Source: Sarcocystis neurona
Lineage: Eukaryota; Apicomplexa; Conoidasida; Eucoccidiorida; Sarcocystidae
NCBI GenBank assembly: GCA_000727475.1
Contig: KL647296.1
Span: forward strand, 2,090,388-2,154,387
DNA length: 64,000 nucleotides
Reading direction: 5' to 3'
Shown: in pieces, positions 11,849 through 23,999 of the stretch
Layout: every line of letters begins with the position of its first letter
Numbering within the stretch: position 1 is the first letter of the stretch
Translations under genes and position numbers: made by a program
The notes under the pieces: model-generated
Told to the model about the DNA's origin: nothing
What the model saw: only the letters and a program-made list of their open reading frames with translations
Databases searched by the model: none

Positions 11849-14800
11849 ATGGCGCCCCCGTCGTTGACGGCTGGTTCGGCACGTGGCGGCCGCGGTTCCA
11901 CTGCCAGCGGCGGCGCAGGAGGAGGAGGAGGAGCAGCGGCAGCCGCAGGTAGGAGCTCTTCGGAGACGGCAGCAGCGGCAGGAGGAGGAGGAGGAGGCGC
12001 GGAAGGCGCAGCAGCAGGCGGCAGCAGCAGCGGCCTGCCGGCAGGCGTGTCGTACGCAGAAGCGATGGAAGGCAGCAATCGGCCGCTGCTTCACCCAGAC
12101 AACCCGGTCGTTTTCCTCGATATATCTGTAGGGACGCACGAGGCGGGGCGGGTGAAAATCGAACTCTTCAAAAACATCGCCCCGAAGTGCGCAGAGAACT
12201 TCAGACAGTTCTGCACCGGTACGCGCGGCACAAGAAGAAACAACAAGCACAACAGCGTATCTAAACAAACAAGAGAGTTACATATTCATACATATATGTA
12301 TATATGTGTAGCGATATGTACATGTAGAGGTATACATGCGCACACGTATATAAACGTGTGTACACGCTTTTATATATACATGCATATGTATATATATATA
12401 TTGACGTATGTTTATATATGCACGTGTATATACGAGTGTACGTGCTGAACTACCAAATTTGCACGATGAAGACACACAGAGGAACACAAGAAGCAGCAAG
12501 TCTAAAGAACCGGAGTCACACCATACACTTATATCCAATATATATATTTACGCACACAGAGGAACACGAGACAAAGCACGTACCGAGAACAGGGATCACG
12601 CTATATGCTTGCATGCCGCACGGATATATATGTATATAAATCAATCCAAGTATACGTATATAAATATATCTATGGAGAGAGAGACATGGACCTACGTAGA
12701 GGAATGCGAGGAGCAGCAAGTGTCAAGAACAGGGGTTACCGCACATACTTGTATGCACTGCACATATATATATTTATAGCAATCCAAGTATACGCATATA
12801 TGTATATATACAGAGGAACACGAGGACGAGCACGTACGAAGAACAGGGGTCACGTTATATACTTGTATGCCATATATGTGTATATGTGTACATACCAATC
12901 TAAGTATATGTATATATGTACGTATAACGATTTACACAGATATGTCTCCCTGTCTGTTTCTGTTTCTCTAGTAGACACATCCCAGTAGTCGAATCGGCGT
13001 GGAGGTGGAGGTGTCAACCCTGGCCGCGCTGCGAAGGGTAGTGGAAAGGGAAGCTCGCTTATCGCAGGAACCGACCGTCCAGGCAAACGCTGCTGCCGCG
13101 GGTCGCATGTTCCCCCGCTCTCCCCGTCTTTCTGTGCCTTTCTTTTTTTCTTCGTACTTTCGCGCACCGGCTCTCTCCTCCTGTCTTCCTCGCCTTCTCT
13201 TCCTCTCTTTCTGTATATACGTGGTGGGTAGACGAACGTACGCAGTAGTTACAGCAGTACATATACATATATATGTGTGATCTAGAGTCTGCGTGTAGCA
13301 CTTTGTGTACTTGATTTGCAGGAGAATACAGAGAGAATCAGGTTCCGCTGGGCTACAAAGGATCTACTTTCCATCGCATTATCAAAGATTTTATGATCCA
13401 GGTAATGCACTTCCCCCTGTGTGTGTCTGTGTGCACGTGTACATACGTACAGACATACATAGGTACTTACATAAGTACGCAGACACGTCTATACACAAAC
13501 ACATATGTACATACACACACATATATATATTAGTATTCATATGCACGTATAGATATGTATGTGCATAAATTGTGCATGTGATACACACGTATATTTGTAT
13601 ACTTTTCTTTTCTCCCTCCGTTCTATGTATGTTATATCTCTCTGTATGTAGACGTACACGAGTGTCATTACACCTACGCGCGCGTACGTATGCACCTGGA
13701 TGCACACTTTTTTCTCTTTTCCACTTTTTTCATTGCCCAGTACGTGTCTCTCTCTTTCCTTTTCTTTGGTCGACTGTTGCTGCACCGGTCGTTCTCAGCA
13801 GGTTGCTCCCTTGTCGTACGGCTTCGGCCTTTTGTTTAGTGAGGGTCTCCGCGGCCCGTTGCGGTGAAACTCACGAGGGGCTGCTGCTGCCGCTTGTTCG
13901 GCTGTCCTTGTCCTTTGCTCCATGTCGTGCCTGCTGTGACTGAACAGTAGAGCGCCACCTCACTTCCCCTTGCTGCTGCTGCTGGTGCGGTGGGGGGGAG
14001 GGAAGGGGAAACAGGAAATATTCTCTGCTTCATATTTCAACGTGTGCTACATGCGCTCGTGGGCATTCACCTGTATGTGCGCACATTAACCGGGCGGAGA
14101 CAGAGACGGAGGTACACGTATACCGAGCTGGAGTGTCCGGACGTGTTGCTGCAGCAGGGGACAGCGCGACCTCCTTGTTTCTGCAGATGCAAATGATATA
14201 CGTATATACATCTGGACATACCTGTTTCTCTCTACACATTTGTATATATATTTGTACAGACGTGGGGGTTTGTATCCGTACCTCTCTCTCTTGACGTATT
14301 CATATATGTATAGGTGCATACGCATATACAAGTACCTCTTCATACATCTCTGTGTTTGTGCCTACGTGTGTGTCTCCCTGTCTTTCTCTTTCTCTTTGTG
14401 TCTCTTTTCCTTGTATGCGTTAAACGTCCGCTACCAGAAGGTCTGTGTGTGCGTCTTCGTTGCACTTTGTGCTGCCGTTGCTGCTCCTGCTGTTGTACGT
14501 CCGATCATGTGCTGCTGCTGCTGCGGGTGCCGTCTCTCTCCCTGTCTCTGTGCTCTCTCTGTGTGACGCGCGCGCGCGCAGGGGGGGGACTTCGTGAAGG
14601 GCGACGGGACGGGCTGTCTTTCGATTTACGGCAGTTCTTTCGCAGACGAACCGTTTATTCTGCCGCACTTCCGCAGCGGGCTGCTATCGATGGCCAACAG
14701 CGGCCCAAACAGCAACGGGTGTCAGTTCTTCGTTACCTGCAACAAGTGCTCCTGGCTCGACGGAAAACATGTTGTCTTCGGCCAAGTTCTCGGTAGTGAC

Positions 14801-14896
14801 TCCATGCAGGTGGTGCGCAAAGTTGAACACGTCACCGTAGATGCTAATAACAAACCTCGGGTCCCCGTCGCCATTACGCAGTGTGGAGAACTCTGA
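11849..14896 (+). CDS. PPIH: cyclophilin H: peptidyl-prolyl cis-trans isomerase of the U4/U6 snRNP, three exons
   Basis: Exons 11849-12218, 13322-13401 and 14582-14896 join in phase (1 then 0; donors gtacgc and gtaatg, acceptors tttgcag and cgcgcag), giving about 254 residues. After a ~75-residue Gly/Ala/Ser-rich N-terminal extension with CAG runs comes a complete cyclophilin domain: [30 protein letters not shown], then [16 protein letters not shown] (catalytic Arg within [11 protein letters not shown]), [39 protein letters not shown]. The Cys-Gln-Phe-Phe after ANSGPNSNG and the C-terminus [11 protein letters not shown] fit human PPIH (USA-CYP) better than CypA. PPIH binds Prp4 in the U4/U6.U5 tri-snRNP and acts in splicing. 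Active-site residues look intact, so the enzyme should be functional. The disordered N-terminal extension is not part of the usual PPIH. Confidence 0.93.
12219..13321 (+). other. PPIH intron 1 with a degenerate ~125-bp minisatellite
   Basis: 1,103-bp GT-AG intron. Between about 12475 and 12930 a unit of roughly 80-130 bp recurs four times. Each copy has acagaggaacacgag (or a variant), an agcacgtac/agcaagt segment, agaacaggggtcac, tatacttgtatgc and a TA-rich tail with aatccaagtata. Flanks are TATACGTA-type microsatellite. Confidence 0.7.
13402..14581 (+). other. PPIH intron 2
   Basis: 1,180-bp GT-AG intron. It carries TA-rich microsatellite (13430-13570, 14200-14320), CTG-orientation runs at about 13968-13983 and 14508-14526, a CT-rich tract, and a (cg)n run just before the acceptor. 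The CTG orientation is opposite to the CAG runs in exon 1 of the same gene. Confidence 0.75.
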
Positions 14897-16355
14897 TCAC
14901 TACTCGTGTCACTTCCCGCTGAGAAACGGACGTCTGCACATATCGTAGCGACCTCAATGAAGTACCGCATCTCTCTGTTATATATTCTCTACATTTCCTA
15001 GTGCCGAAGACGCTCACTTCTCAAGACGCACAGATACGCCTGCTGGCATCCCCGCAGCTCAACCGGTTCGTTCCCGCAGCCCTCCGTTGATCCAAACTTG
15101 TCCTCCGTACACACTTTTGTCGTATTTCCTTGTTATATATATATGTATATACGTATACATATATGTGTATAGCTAGATGCCTATCCTAAACGTATATATA
15201 TATATATATATGTATATGTATAGGTGAAGTCTGTCTGTATATGTATGTATATGTAAAGGCGTAATCTATATATATATATATATGTATAATGGGATGCCTT
15301 AAATTTACATATATATATGTATAGGTTTGGCTGCATATAATATATGTATGTGTATATGTATAGGTGTAGTCTGTATGTGTATAGCTGGATTACCATATAT
15401 ATATATGTATATGTATGTGTATAGGTGTAGTTGCACATTCGTCCCTTTGTGTGTGTAGAGTTGTACTTCCATGCAGTTTTGTTGAATATCAAAGAGGTGT
15501 GCCCCTCGGACAGGAAGCGCGTGAAGCGCGGTGGGTCGACGCCCGATTATTCTCTTCGCTTGACCGGAGGTTAACGGCAGTCATGTCTCCGTGTATCTCT
15601 CTCTTTTTCCCTGCGTGTGTATACCGTAGAAGTCTACTTTGTGGGCAGACATGCACATAGATCTTCACTTCGGCGACCAGACTGGTGGAAATATGTGCTC
15701 GCACCACGGGATATATCTGTATATGTGGACAGCTGGATGCCACATATATATATATATTTTATATGTATATATATATGTAGGTACAGGTGGATTATATGTA
15801 TGTGTATAGGTGTATTACACATATCTCTCTCTTCCTCTCTCTCTCTCTATAGACATATAGATGGGTGTCGCTGTAATCTATATACATACGTAGATATATA
15901 TGTATAGGTGTAGTATACATGTATATATTTGGGTGCCTCATATATATGGGTATGTATGTGTATAGGGATGTGTGTACAGATACGTGTCAGAGATTTCCTG
16001 TTCTCCACAATAACCCTGGAAATGAAAGCGCGAACTCGTCATTGCCGCTGCGAATTTTTACCAGTTTTGACGTTGGGACGCGCACTGTATTTGTATACAA
16101 ATTTATACAGAGAGTGAGAGATAGACTGGCTGGTCAAGCTCACCCCATGTATATTCTTCAGAGATAGTATGTAGCTGGGCACGTGTTCGGCGTATTTTCC
16201 CTCGTTCGGAAGTTTTAGCACAGTTTCTAGCTCCCTGAGCTACTGCCGATGTTGCGTCGAAGGTTGTCGCTCACCGGAATTATATCAATTCATTCACGCA
16301 GAAACACGTGTGTGCGTATGCACGCGTACCCGTAGCAGGTTGGCGTCTAAAAAGA
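14897..16355. repeat. downstream flank of PPIH: tandem TA-rich repeats
   Basis: No gene seen. From about 15130 to 15960 many short units built from tatatatgtatatgtatagg followed by tgtag/tgaag-tctgt recur as a degenerate minisatellite mixed with (ta)n. The region 15430-15700 between repeat blocks is non-repetitive without a convincing frame. Confidence 0.65.
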
Positions 16356-16811
16356 ATGAATACACAGGGGAATGCATCTGAGCTGGAAAGAGATACTGGC
16401 CCCCAGTGCAGGCACATCCTGGTACACGAGTTGCTTTCGGCACTTTCGCACAGGCAGCAGCAGACTGCCGAGAGCGAAGAAGCAGCGGGACAGCGGCCAA
16501 GGGACGGGCTCCGGCTCGATTCGGCCCGCGCTCGCCTTCTGTCTGCCTCCAGGGCAGCAGAAGCGATGAATTCGCACCTCGAACAGGTGACTTGCCGTAG
16601 CAACAGCAGGGCAAAGGACGCTGCAAGCTGTCCAGTAGCAACCCTCCCAACAGCCGCACACAAATACCCGCCAAATGTACAACGTGCATTCAAAGAGAAA
16701 AGTCAGAGCAGGTCTTTCACCGTATTACTCACCGTCTGCATGGGCACACCTATGTGTGTGTACGCGGAGCCGCACGCAGGGTGTTACCTAAAAACGTACG
16801 TGGCTGGGTGA
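16356..16811 (+). CDS. small hypothetical protein or first exon
   Basis: The first ATG of the frame is at 16356 and the frame is open to 16811 (151 residues). Residues 1-77 have the balanced, charged, helix-prone composition of coding sequence (for example ARLLSASRAAEAMNSHLEQ) with CAG in the coding orientation. The rest is less convincing. A donor-like gtgact follows codon 77 (16587), so this may be an exon 16356-16586 ending in phase 0 whose partner I could not find. I recognise no family. The minus-strand frames over the same DNA are hydrophobic and Cys-rich, as expected of an antisense shadow. Confidence 0.3.
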   Translation: MNTQGNASELERDTGPQCRHILVHELLSALSHRQQQTAESEEAAGQRPRDGLRLDSARARLLSASRAAEAMNSHLEQVTCRSNSRAKDAASCPVATLPTAAHKYPPNVQRAFKEKSQSRSFTVLLTVCMGTPMCVYAEPHAGCYLKTYVAG

Positions 16812-17341
16812 CACAGCAGGCATAGGAAACACGACTAAAACTTACGCAGCACCACCAGCAGGAGTTGGTGCATACTTTTGTACTAAGTCCATCTTGTTGA
16901 AAAACACAGAAGTGCAGAGGTGTATATAGAGTCACCGCACTCGTCTCCGCACTGTTGGCGGATACGTCTGTGGCTTCCTGAATTTCTCAGGTCTGTAGTG
17001 TATATGTCCTAGTGTATCGACGTACCCAGGGTACAACATCTATCCACTCTGGGCAGCAGCGTATACCACATTTTTTCGTCAACGTGTGAAGAGCGGCGTA
17101 TTACACTGCGTCCACACACCAGCAGCAGTTGCTGCGCCTTGTGTGGAAATCTCATTCCCAAACCGAACGAGGCTCTCCATTTCCGGCGGTTGGCTGCAGC
17201 AGCTTCTGCTGCGCGTCGCTCGTCTTCCCTTCTTTTGACGACGCCTGTTGCTTGTGCCGCACCGCGTTGGGAGTGATCGGCAGAGCAAGGACCGTTTAGA
17301 GGCCACGGGTAGCAACAGCATCACTTGTGGGCTGCACGCAA

Positions 17342-19114
17342 CTACTCTTCTTCTTGCCTGTCACCGTACTTCGCGAAGAAGCGTCTCGATTTTGCGCCTG
17401 GGTCGTTGCTCTCCTCTGGCAACACGGGAAGAAATGCGTCTAGCTGGCTGCTTTCGTTGCTGCTGATTAGTCCACATGCTGGTGTTGTGTCCCCCCCAGC
17501 ACCTGCCGCTAGGGACCACAAACTTTGCTGCCTGCTTGCGACTAAAGCTGCTAGGCCTGGAGAAGCAGCAGCGGCTCCCGTGCAAGACGGAAGTTTCAGT
17601 CGCCCTACATTTGTCACTGGCACTGGCTGCTGAACAGTCACTACGTGCACTTCTGGAATGAAACACTGCACATACAACTGAAAATGCCTGTAGAATGAGT
17701 TAACAACGAAGCGGTTGGCGCTCTGCAGTGTACGCGGGGTGAACACCTCGATAGAAAGTGGAGGACGCTGCACACTGTATTTTAGCAACAAGTGCTTGAA
17801 ATGACGAAACGAATCCAGTGCAGTCTGGCTCTCGAGCACGGCGTGCTGAAGCACTTTTTTCATGATACCCAGCAGCGTGGAGGTTTCCGCAGCCGAACAC
17901 TGTTCTCGATAGCAGAAACGGACAATATTCACAAAGAAGTCGCAGAGACTATCCTGCTGCAGTGCCTGCTGACGAGAGTTGCCGCCTTCCTCCTCCTCGT
18001 CGTTCTCTTCCACCTCTTGCGCATCTCCCTTACGTTTCGCTGGGGCTGCTGCTTCACCTGGTGGACGGTGCTGCTCACTTCTTGTACATTTCTGCTCTCC
18101 GTGGAAACTTCCCCCCTGTGACACACTCAAGGCTTCTAATCCTGGTGAATTTGGTGCTCCAGAGCCTGCTGCAACCGCTCCTGTCCCAGACGCTGCCGCG
18201 TGTTGTCCTGTGCTTGTCCCAGCAGCCGACGTGCTACACACGCCTGAAGGACTCGTGCTTCCAGGAGGGAAGCCACACTGCTGTCTGCGAGCGCCGCTGG
18301 TGCTGATGCCTTTTCCATCGTGCGACTGACATGCTTCGGGTGTAGTTTCTGCTGCTGCTGTTGCGGATCGCGTTGGCAGTGGCCCTGCTGCTACGAGACG
18401 TCCTCCTTCAGCATTGATACCTGCTGCTCCTCGACTGGTAGTTGTCCCATGGCTTCCATAAAGACCAGCAGAAGCAGCAGCAGAAGCAAGCTGTTTGGCA
18501 GCTGCGCTTGTGCATCGTGTTGCCGTCTGAGACGAAGATTTGCTAGAATCGCCTCCCAGATGCTCCCTTGCTTCTGCTGTTGATGCTGCACCAGTTCCTG
18601 CTGGTCGTCGAGACCGGTCCGTGGGGGAGCGGGCAGAAAGCTGGGGCGTAGGCACAGCAGCAATGATGCGTTTGCCAGGGCCGCTTTCGAAAGCAACAGC
18701 AAATGTTTGCAGCAACGCGTCAACCTGCAGCGCTTCACGTACAAGTTCTCGCAGGTGCTCCTCAAGCATCTGCTGCTGCTGCAGCTGCTTCGGAGTCAAA
18801 GGTGCAGCAAACACATCCTCGTAACGGCCGTCAGCCTCAACAACTACAGCGAGGTCGGAGGCAGCAAGCAACAAGGCTTCTGTCGCTTCTTGCGATACTG
18901 TCTCAAAGGTCAGAAAAAGTGGTGACGCATTATCCTGCCCGACACGCTTCTCCTTCACTCCATACATTCGACGAGAAAATGCACCACCAGTAGCGCCAGA
19001 CGCAGAAGCAGTTGCTGCCGTAGGGTTTTGTTGCTCTCCCCAGTACGGCGAATGCTCAAGCTTTTCTGTAGTGGAGAGGCCCCCCCGTGAAGAAGCAGTC
19101 GGTAGTTGTGGCAT
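17342..19114 (-). CDS. CFAP119/CCDC189-like flagellum-associated protein
   Basis: Single open frame of 590 residues from ATG at 19114. The N-terminal third has a helical block with ADGRYEDVFAAPLTPKQL. The middle (about residues 200-390) is low-complexity Ser/Ala/Gln with an acidic run. The C-terminal third is well structured: SLCDFFVNIVRFCYREQ, LLGIMKKVLQHAV, then HFKHLLLKYSVQRPPLSIEV and FVVNSFYRHFQLYVQCF. The 'lllkySVQRPPfSi..f' and 'vvntYfRHFkLYk..F' pattern is what I recall of CFAP119 (CCDC189), an axonemal protein of motile cilia. That fits a parasite with flagellate microgametes, so male-gamete expression is inferred. The family call is from memory and moderate. The frame may continue by splicing: a gtgaca donor lies near the stop and charged open stretches follow at about 17150-17290. 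Confidence 0.6.
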   Translation of the reverse strand: MPQLPTASSRGGLSTTEKLEHSPYWGEQQNPTAATASASGATGGAFSRRMYGVKEKRVGQDNASPLFLTFETVSQEATEALLLAASDLAVVVEADGRYEDVFAAPLTPKQLQQQQMLEEHLRELVREALQVDALLQTFAVAFESGPGKRIIAAVPTPQLSARSPTDRSRRPAGTGAASTAEAREHLGGDSSKSSSQTATRCTSAAAKQLASAAASAGLYGSHGTTTSRGAAGINAEGGRLVAAGPLPTRSATAAAETTPEACQSHDGKGISTSGARRQQCGFPPGSTSPSGVCSTSAAGTSTGQHAAASGTGAVAAGSGAPNSPGLEALSVSQGGSFHGEQKCTRSEQHRPPGEAAAPAKRKGDAQEVEENDEEEEGGNSRQQALQQDSLCDFFVNIVRFCYREQCSAAETSTLLGIMKKVLQHAVLESQTALDSFRHFKHLLLKYSVQRPPLSIEVFTPRTLQSANRFVVNSFYRHFQLYVQCFIPEVHVVTVQQPVPVTNVGRLKLPSCTGAAAASPGLAALVASRQQSLWSLAAGAGGDTTPACGLISSNESSQLDAFLPVLPEESNDPGAKSRRFFAKYGDRQEEE

Positions 19115-21480
19115 TGTGCAACTCAAAGACGACAGCGCTAACTCACGTTTGCAATTGAGAGTTTTGCACTACGGTAAGCTTTGCACACAAACGCTCGCAG
19201 CCAGTTTTTTGGGATTTGATCATAAAGACGAAATAGTTTTTACGGATGTGCATGCGTATCTATACCCGTATCGGTACAAGCACTTGTGTGTGCTTCTGTA
19301 GAATTTTTGTGGCACACAAGTTGGCTTCCCTCATTCCACAGCCTTCTTCCTCAGCCTGCGCGTCTATATACGAGCATACGCTACCAGAATGGCAACAGCC
19401 GCGCATCACTCTCTGCCTTCACGGTTGAGTAGACATACACAAGGGCGCTACGTACATGTGTGTACGTGTATGTACTTTCAGGCGACTCCGTATGAGGGGA
19501 GAGCGACTAAATCATTTCAGTCAGGCTATGCAGGCAATAGCGTTGCTGGAAGGATTTGTAAGCGCAGAATAGATGCAGATCAATACGCAGCTAAACACGT
19601 TCTCCGCAGTAGAAGTCGACCAGCGCAGAACCTAGATAACATTAAATATATCTTCTGCGAAATTGCGGAAAGTGTTTTAGCCGCATGCAGAAGAGACAAC
19701 GGAAGAGTTGGTTAATTAAGTGCCTCAAGACTTGAGGTCGGCAGCTCAAAGAAAAATGTCGCTGTCAAGCCTGATCCGCCAAGGCACTTTTCTGCAGGAC
19801 TGTTGCATGGAACAATAGTAGGACTCTAATGTCCCGACCCACGTGTATACACACATACATACGCATCTACCTATATACGTACACGCGTACAAACGTATAC
19901 GTGCACTGCACACAGACAACCGTGCTGACACACGTGCGGCGGTGAACTTCTATCTCTCTTTGTCTCTCTGTTTCTGTCTGTCCGTACACACACATACGTA
20001 TGTATATATATATATATATCGACGTGCACCTCTATACTTATACACCGCATCCTCCCGAGCTTTTTCCCGCCCTCTCTTAGTCCATGCACACATTTACATA
20101 TAGATACATATTAGCTGTGCTGAGCCAAACGCGTGTCGCTGCACGTATGTGTGGCCTAGGTGTTGGTGTGGCGCTTCCCAAAGATGCGTCGTCTACGTTG
20201 TAGCGGCTTCAAATGCTGCGGAGGTTTTTTGATGGAACTACTCACTGTTCAGAAGCGTAATTGTCTTCAACGGAATATCAGGTCGCTGCACGAAGTTGTG
20301 AATAGGGGTAGAGCTACACTGCTCCTTATATTATTCGACGGGTTAGCAGAAGTCATCCGTATTGACAACGGCTGCTGGATGCTCCCTCTGTGCTCCGAGG
20401 ACGTACGCAGCGTTCACGTAGCTCTGCTTGTCCGTACATATATAGGTATACGCGACCGTAGAAACAGAGGCACCTGCTGCTGAACACGTATCACGGCGCG
20501 CTTGTAGATAGATTTCTATGCAGTCTTCCACATTCTCGCAGCGGTGGATCGTCCCCCCTTTGACTTGGTCGTCATAGGCAGTTGTGCTTCAACAATGTAT
20601 GTATGTATAGGGGAGGGAGACAGAGAGGGAGGCCACGACAGTAGTGCGGATGGAAAGGCTACGAAAAGCGACGTAAGCTAGGTTCGCGCATATGCAGCAC
20701 TGTAGCAGACACCGCGCTACATTTGCTGACCGCCAGAGGCGCCGACTATAGTTCGGCAATTAATATCAGGGGCGCGAACGCTCAGCAGCAGTGAAAGCTC
20801 AGCAAAAACAACCGTACATGAGAATTAGCAACGTTCCATCACGATAGAAAACAGCAAAGCAGCACACCTCATGTGAAGAGGTAAGAAGCGCAGCGCCGTA
20901 AACTTCATTGCTGCAGAGAGAAGACGCTGATGCGCGAACAACGCTTGCCCACGAAGCTTTCCTGTGTACGTTGCAAAATGATGCTGAACAAGAACCCAGA
21001 CTCGAAACAGCGATGATATACCATCTTCACGACACGTACATATCTATATAAATGCATGTACACATATTGTGCAATGTACAAAAAGGTGCTTCAGTATGAA
21101 GCCGTAGACTTCTTTCAACGTCGCTGATGTTGGTGGTGATGTTAACTACGTTTACAGTGGGTATTTCGGGCAAGAAACTAGCAGAAGCGTGCTTGAATGT
21201 GTATCGATATACATATATGTATACGTGTGTTTTTACACGCACATACACGCAAATATGTATTTGCGTTTTAGCTGTTCAGTACGAGTAAAACATTTCAAAA
21301 AATGTAACCGCGCAACTTTCGCGTGTTTACTGCTGCAGGTGCCTCAGCATCTGGAAAAGAGGTTAAGTTCCTCAAAGAAAACTATTCTTCGTTTTGCCGC
21401 TGCAGCTGTTGTTCTCGTTGCTCCTACATGTGAGCGCGTAGCCCCACACACCAAACCAGCGTGAGAAGCAGTAGTTGTGA
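19115..21480. other. upstream flank of the CFAP119-like gene, no supported gene
   Basis: No convincing exon. Contents are TA/TACGTA-type microsatellite around 19840-20040 and 21020-21260, and ordinary sequence between. The + frame 20160-20483 and others here are short and featureless. The first few hundred bases above 19115 should hold the minus-strand gene's promoter. Confidence 0.45.
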
Positions 21481-22830
21481 GTGTGTAGGTGTGTTGTTCA
21501 CGTTGCAGTGCGCGGTGGCGCTGCTGTTGTGCTGTTGCAGCTTCTCTTGCTGTGCTGCTTGCATTCTGCTGCCCTGAGCAGTTGCACATGGTCCTGCGCC
21601 GTGGCAGGTGCAGGCCACAGTTCTCTGCTGCTGGTTCTTCTTGCGAACTTGCTGCCCGTGCTGCTCTCTGCTAGTGGTGGTGCTGCCTCGTCTGCTGCTG
21701 CAAGTTCCGAGAAACTAGAAAGCCGCTGCAGTCTCGGCAAACTGCAGCTCACACACGTCACCCGGGACGTTGCCCAATGTGAAGAGAAACAGCGCCCTAA
21801 GAAGAAGAGCAGCAAACTCGAACTGTAGCAGGACCACAAGGCGTAGTGCAGCAGCAGCAGCAGTAGCTTCTTTACTCCTCCGGCACCGGGAGGAACACAC
21901 CGTTACGTACTTGGGCGTGCACGTGTGGTGTGTGTGGAGAGCCGCCACAAACGAAGCAGCATCAGGGCCACGTCGAGGAGCAGATGTCGCAGCGACCCTC
22001 CAACTTCTACAAGTGTGTGGACAGCAGCAGAGCAGTCGCAGACAGACGTAGAGATCGCGCGCAAACTGTCAGAAGTCTAGCCTTCCTTCGTTTTGTTTTA
22101 CACGTTGCACCTGCGGCGGAGTGATGTCGCATTCTCACGGCGCTGCTGTTAGTCTAGCACAAACTCAAACCGCTGCAAAGCGCCACAGTAGTTGTTGCAG
22201 CAAAATCTACACTGGCAATTCTGTAGTCAGAGCGGTACCGCTACTGTCACTACAGGTGTGGGCTGGTATTGAACGGCTCCTGGGGGACGCGTGTGTTGCT
22301 TTCTGCTGCCGCTCGTTTTGCTGCTGCTGCGGCTGCGCCGGCCGTGTGCCGCTGTCTTCCCGCTCTGCTGCTGCTGCTGCTGCAGTTGCTGCTGCTGCTG
22401 CTGCAGTTGCTGCTGCTGCTCTAGCAGCGCCAATACCTGCGAGTGTGTGTCCACCTACGGGATGATGATTCTGTTGCTGATGCTATTGCTCCTGCTATTT
22501 TCGCTTTCCTGGTGCTCCTTCTGCAGCTAGGAGGCTTCCTCGGCACTCCTCAGCTTGCCGGTGCAGCTGCGGCTGCTGCTGCTGCGGCTGCTGCTGCTGC
22601 GGCTGTTGTTGCCGTGGCCGCTGCTGTGCGCCGGGTTCTGCAGTTGCTGCCGTATGAGCCGGGGGCCGAAGGCACACGCCCGCCCCCCTCCCCGCGCCAG
22701 CCACACTTGCGGAGAAGCGAAGGGTAGCAGCAGCAGCGCCTCACGCCGCTGTTGCAGACAGGGGGCAGTGTCTTGTCGTCACGATGCACTCTACTTCTGC
22801 TGCTGCTGCTGACGGCTGGAGAGAGTCCTC
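21481..22830. repeat. CTG-orientation trinucleotide block, possible minus-strand Gln-rich exons
   Basis: On the + strand the repeats read CTG/TGC (especially 22318-22440 and 22570-22640), so CAG lies on the minus strand. Minus frames 22227-22454 (Gln-rich, then a basic KTAAHGRRSRSSSKTSGSRK stretch), 22495-22704 (Gln/Pro-rich) and 21498-21839 look more protein-like than their + counterparts. A minus-strand hypothetical gene is possible, but I could not join the pieces in phase. Confidence 0.35.
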
Positions 22831-23454
22831 CTGCCGCTGCTGCTGTTGGAGTGCCGTGCTACTGTCGTTGTTGGTGTGTGTGCAGCAGCCACCATGCGTT
22901 GTTTTTTCTCTTGCTCCGGCTGCCGCTATTACCGCGGCGCCTTCTCTAGTGTTCCCAACCTCTCGTCTCTTCGCTTCTTACTCACTGCAGCTACCTTCAG
23001 TAATTTCCTTCCCCTGAGCTGCAGTCTGCTTGCTGACGAGGAATTCTCGCGCCGTTAACTCGCCTCCACACACGCCGGCCTGCATGCGACACGTAAAAGT
23101 GCTGCGAAAAAAGCAGCAGCAGCAGCAAGGGCAGCAGAGGCAACAGCAGCAGCGGCAACAGCAGCACCGGCAACAGCAGCACCGGCACCAGCAACACCAG
23201 CAGCGCAATCAGCAACACGAGCAGCAGCAGCAGCAACAGCAGCAGCATCAGCGGCAGCAATAGCAGCATCAACGGCAGCATTAATAACAAGGCAGCAGCA
23301 CCAGCAGCGCTAGCAGGCACAGCAATGCTAGCATCCGCAGCAGCATCACCTACAGCAACTGAGGGGAAACAGCCCCAGAAGGGACAGCAGCAGCAGAAAA
23401 AACCGCAGCAGCTGCTGCAGCTAGTACCCACCACCCACACCCACACACACACAC

Positions 23455-23999
23455 NNNNNNNNNNNNNNNNNNNNNNNNNNNNNNNNNNNNNNNNNNNNNN
23501 NNNNNNNNNNNNNNNNNNNNNNNNNNNNNNNNNNNNNNNNNNNNNNNNNNNNNNNNNNNNNNNNNNNNNNNNNNNNNNNNNNNNNNNNNNNNNNNNNNNN
23601 NNNNNNNNNNNNNNNNNNNNNNNNNNNNNNNNNNNNNNNNNNNNNNNNNNNNNNNNNNNNNNNNNNNNNNNNNNNNNNNNNNNNNNNNNNNNNNNNNNNN
23701 NNNNNNNNNNNNNNNNNNNNNNNNNNNNNNNNNNNNNNNNNNNNNNNNNNNNNNNNNNNNNNNNNNNNNNNNNNNNNNNNNNNNNNNNNNNNNNNNNNNN
23801 NNNNNNNNNNNNNNNNNNNNNNNNNNNNNNNNNNNNNNNNNNNNNNNNNNNNNNNNNNNNNNNNNNNNNNNNNNNNNNNNNNNNNNNNNNNNNNNNNNNN
23901 NNNNNNNNNNNNNNNNNNNNNNNNNNNNNNNNNNNNNNNNNNNNNNNNNNNNNNNNNNNNNNNNNNNNNNNNNNNNNNNNNNNNNNNNNNNNNNNNNNN
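23455..23999. other. assembly gap (545 N)
   Basis: Run of N flanked on both sides by (CA)n-type sequence (cccacacacacac before it; ccaccaccaccacacacac after it), typical of an unresolved simple repeat. Open frames drawn across it are artefacts. Confidence 0.98.
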
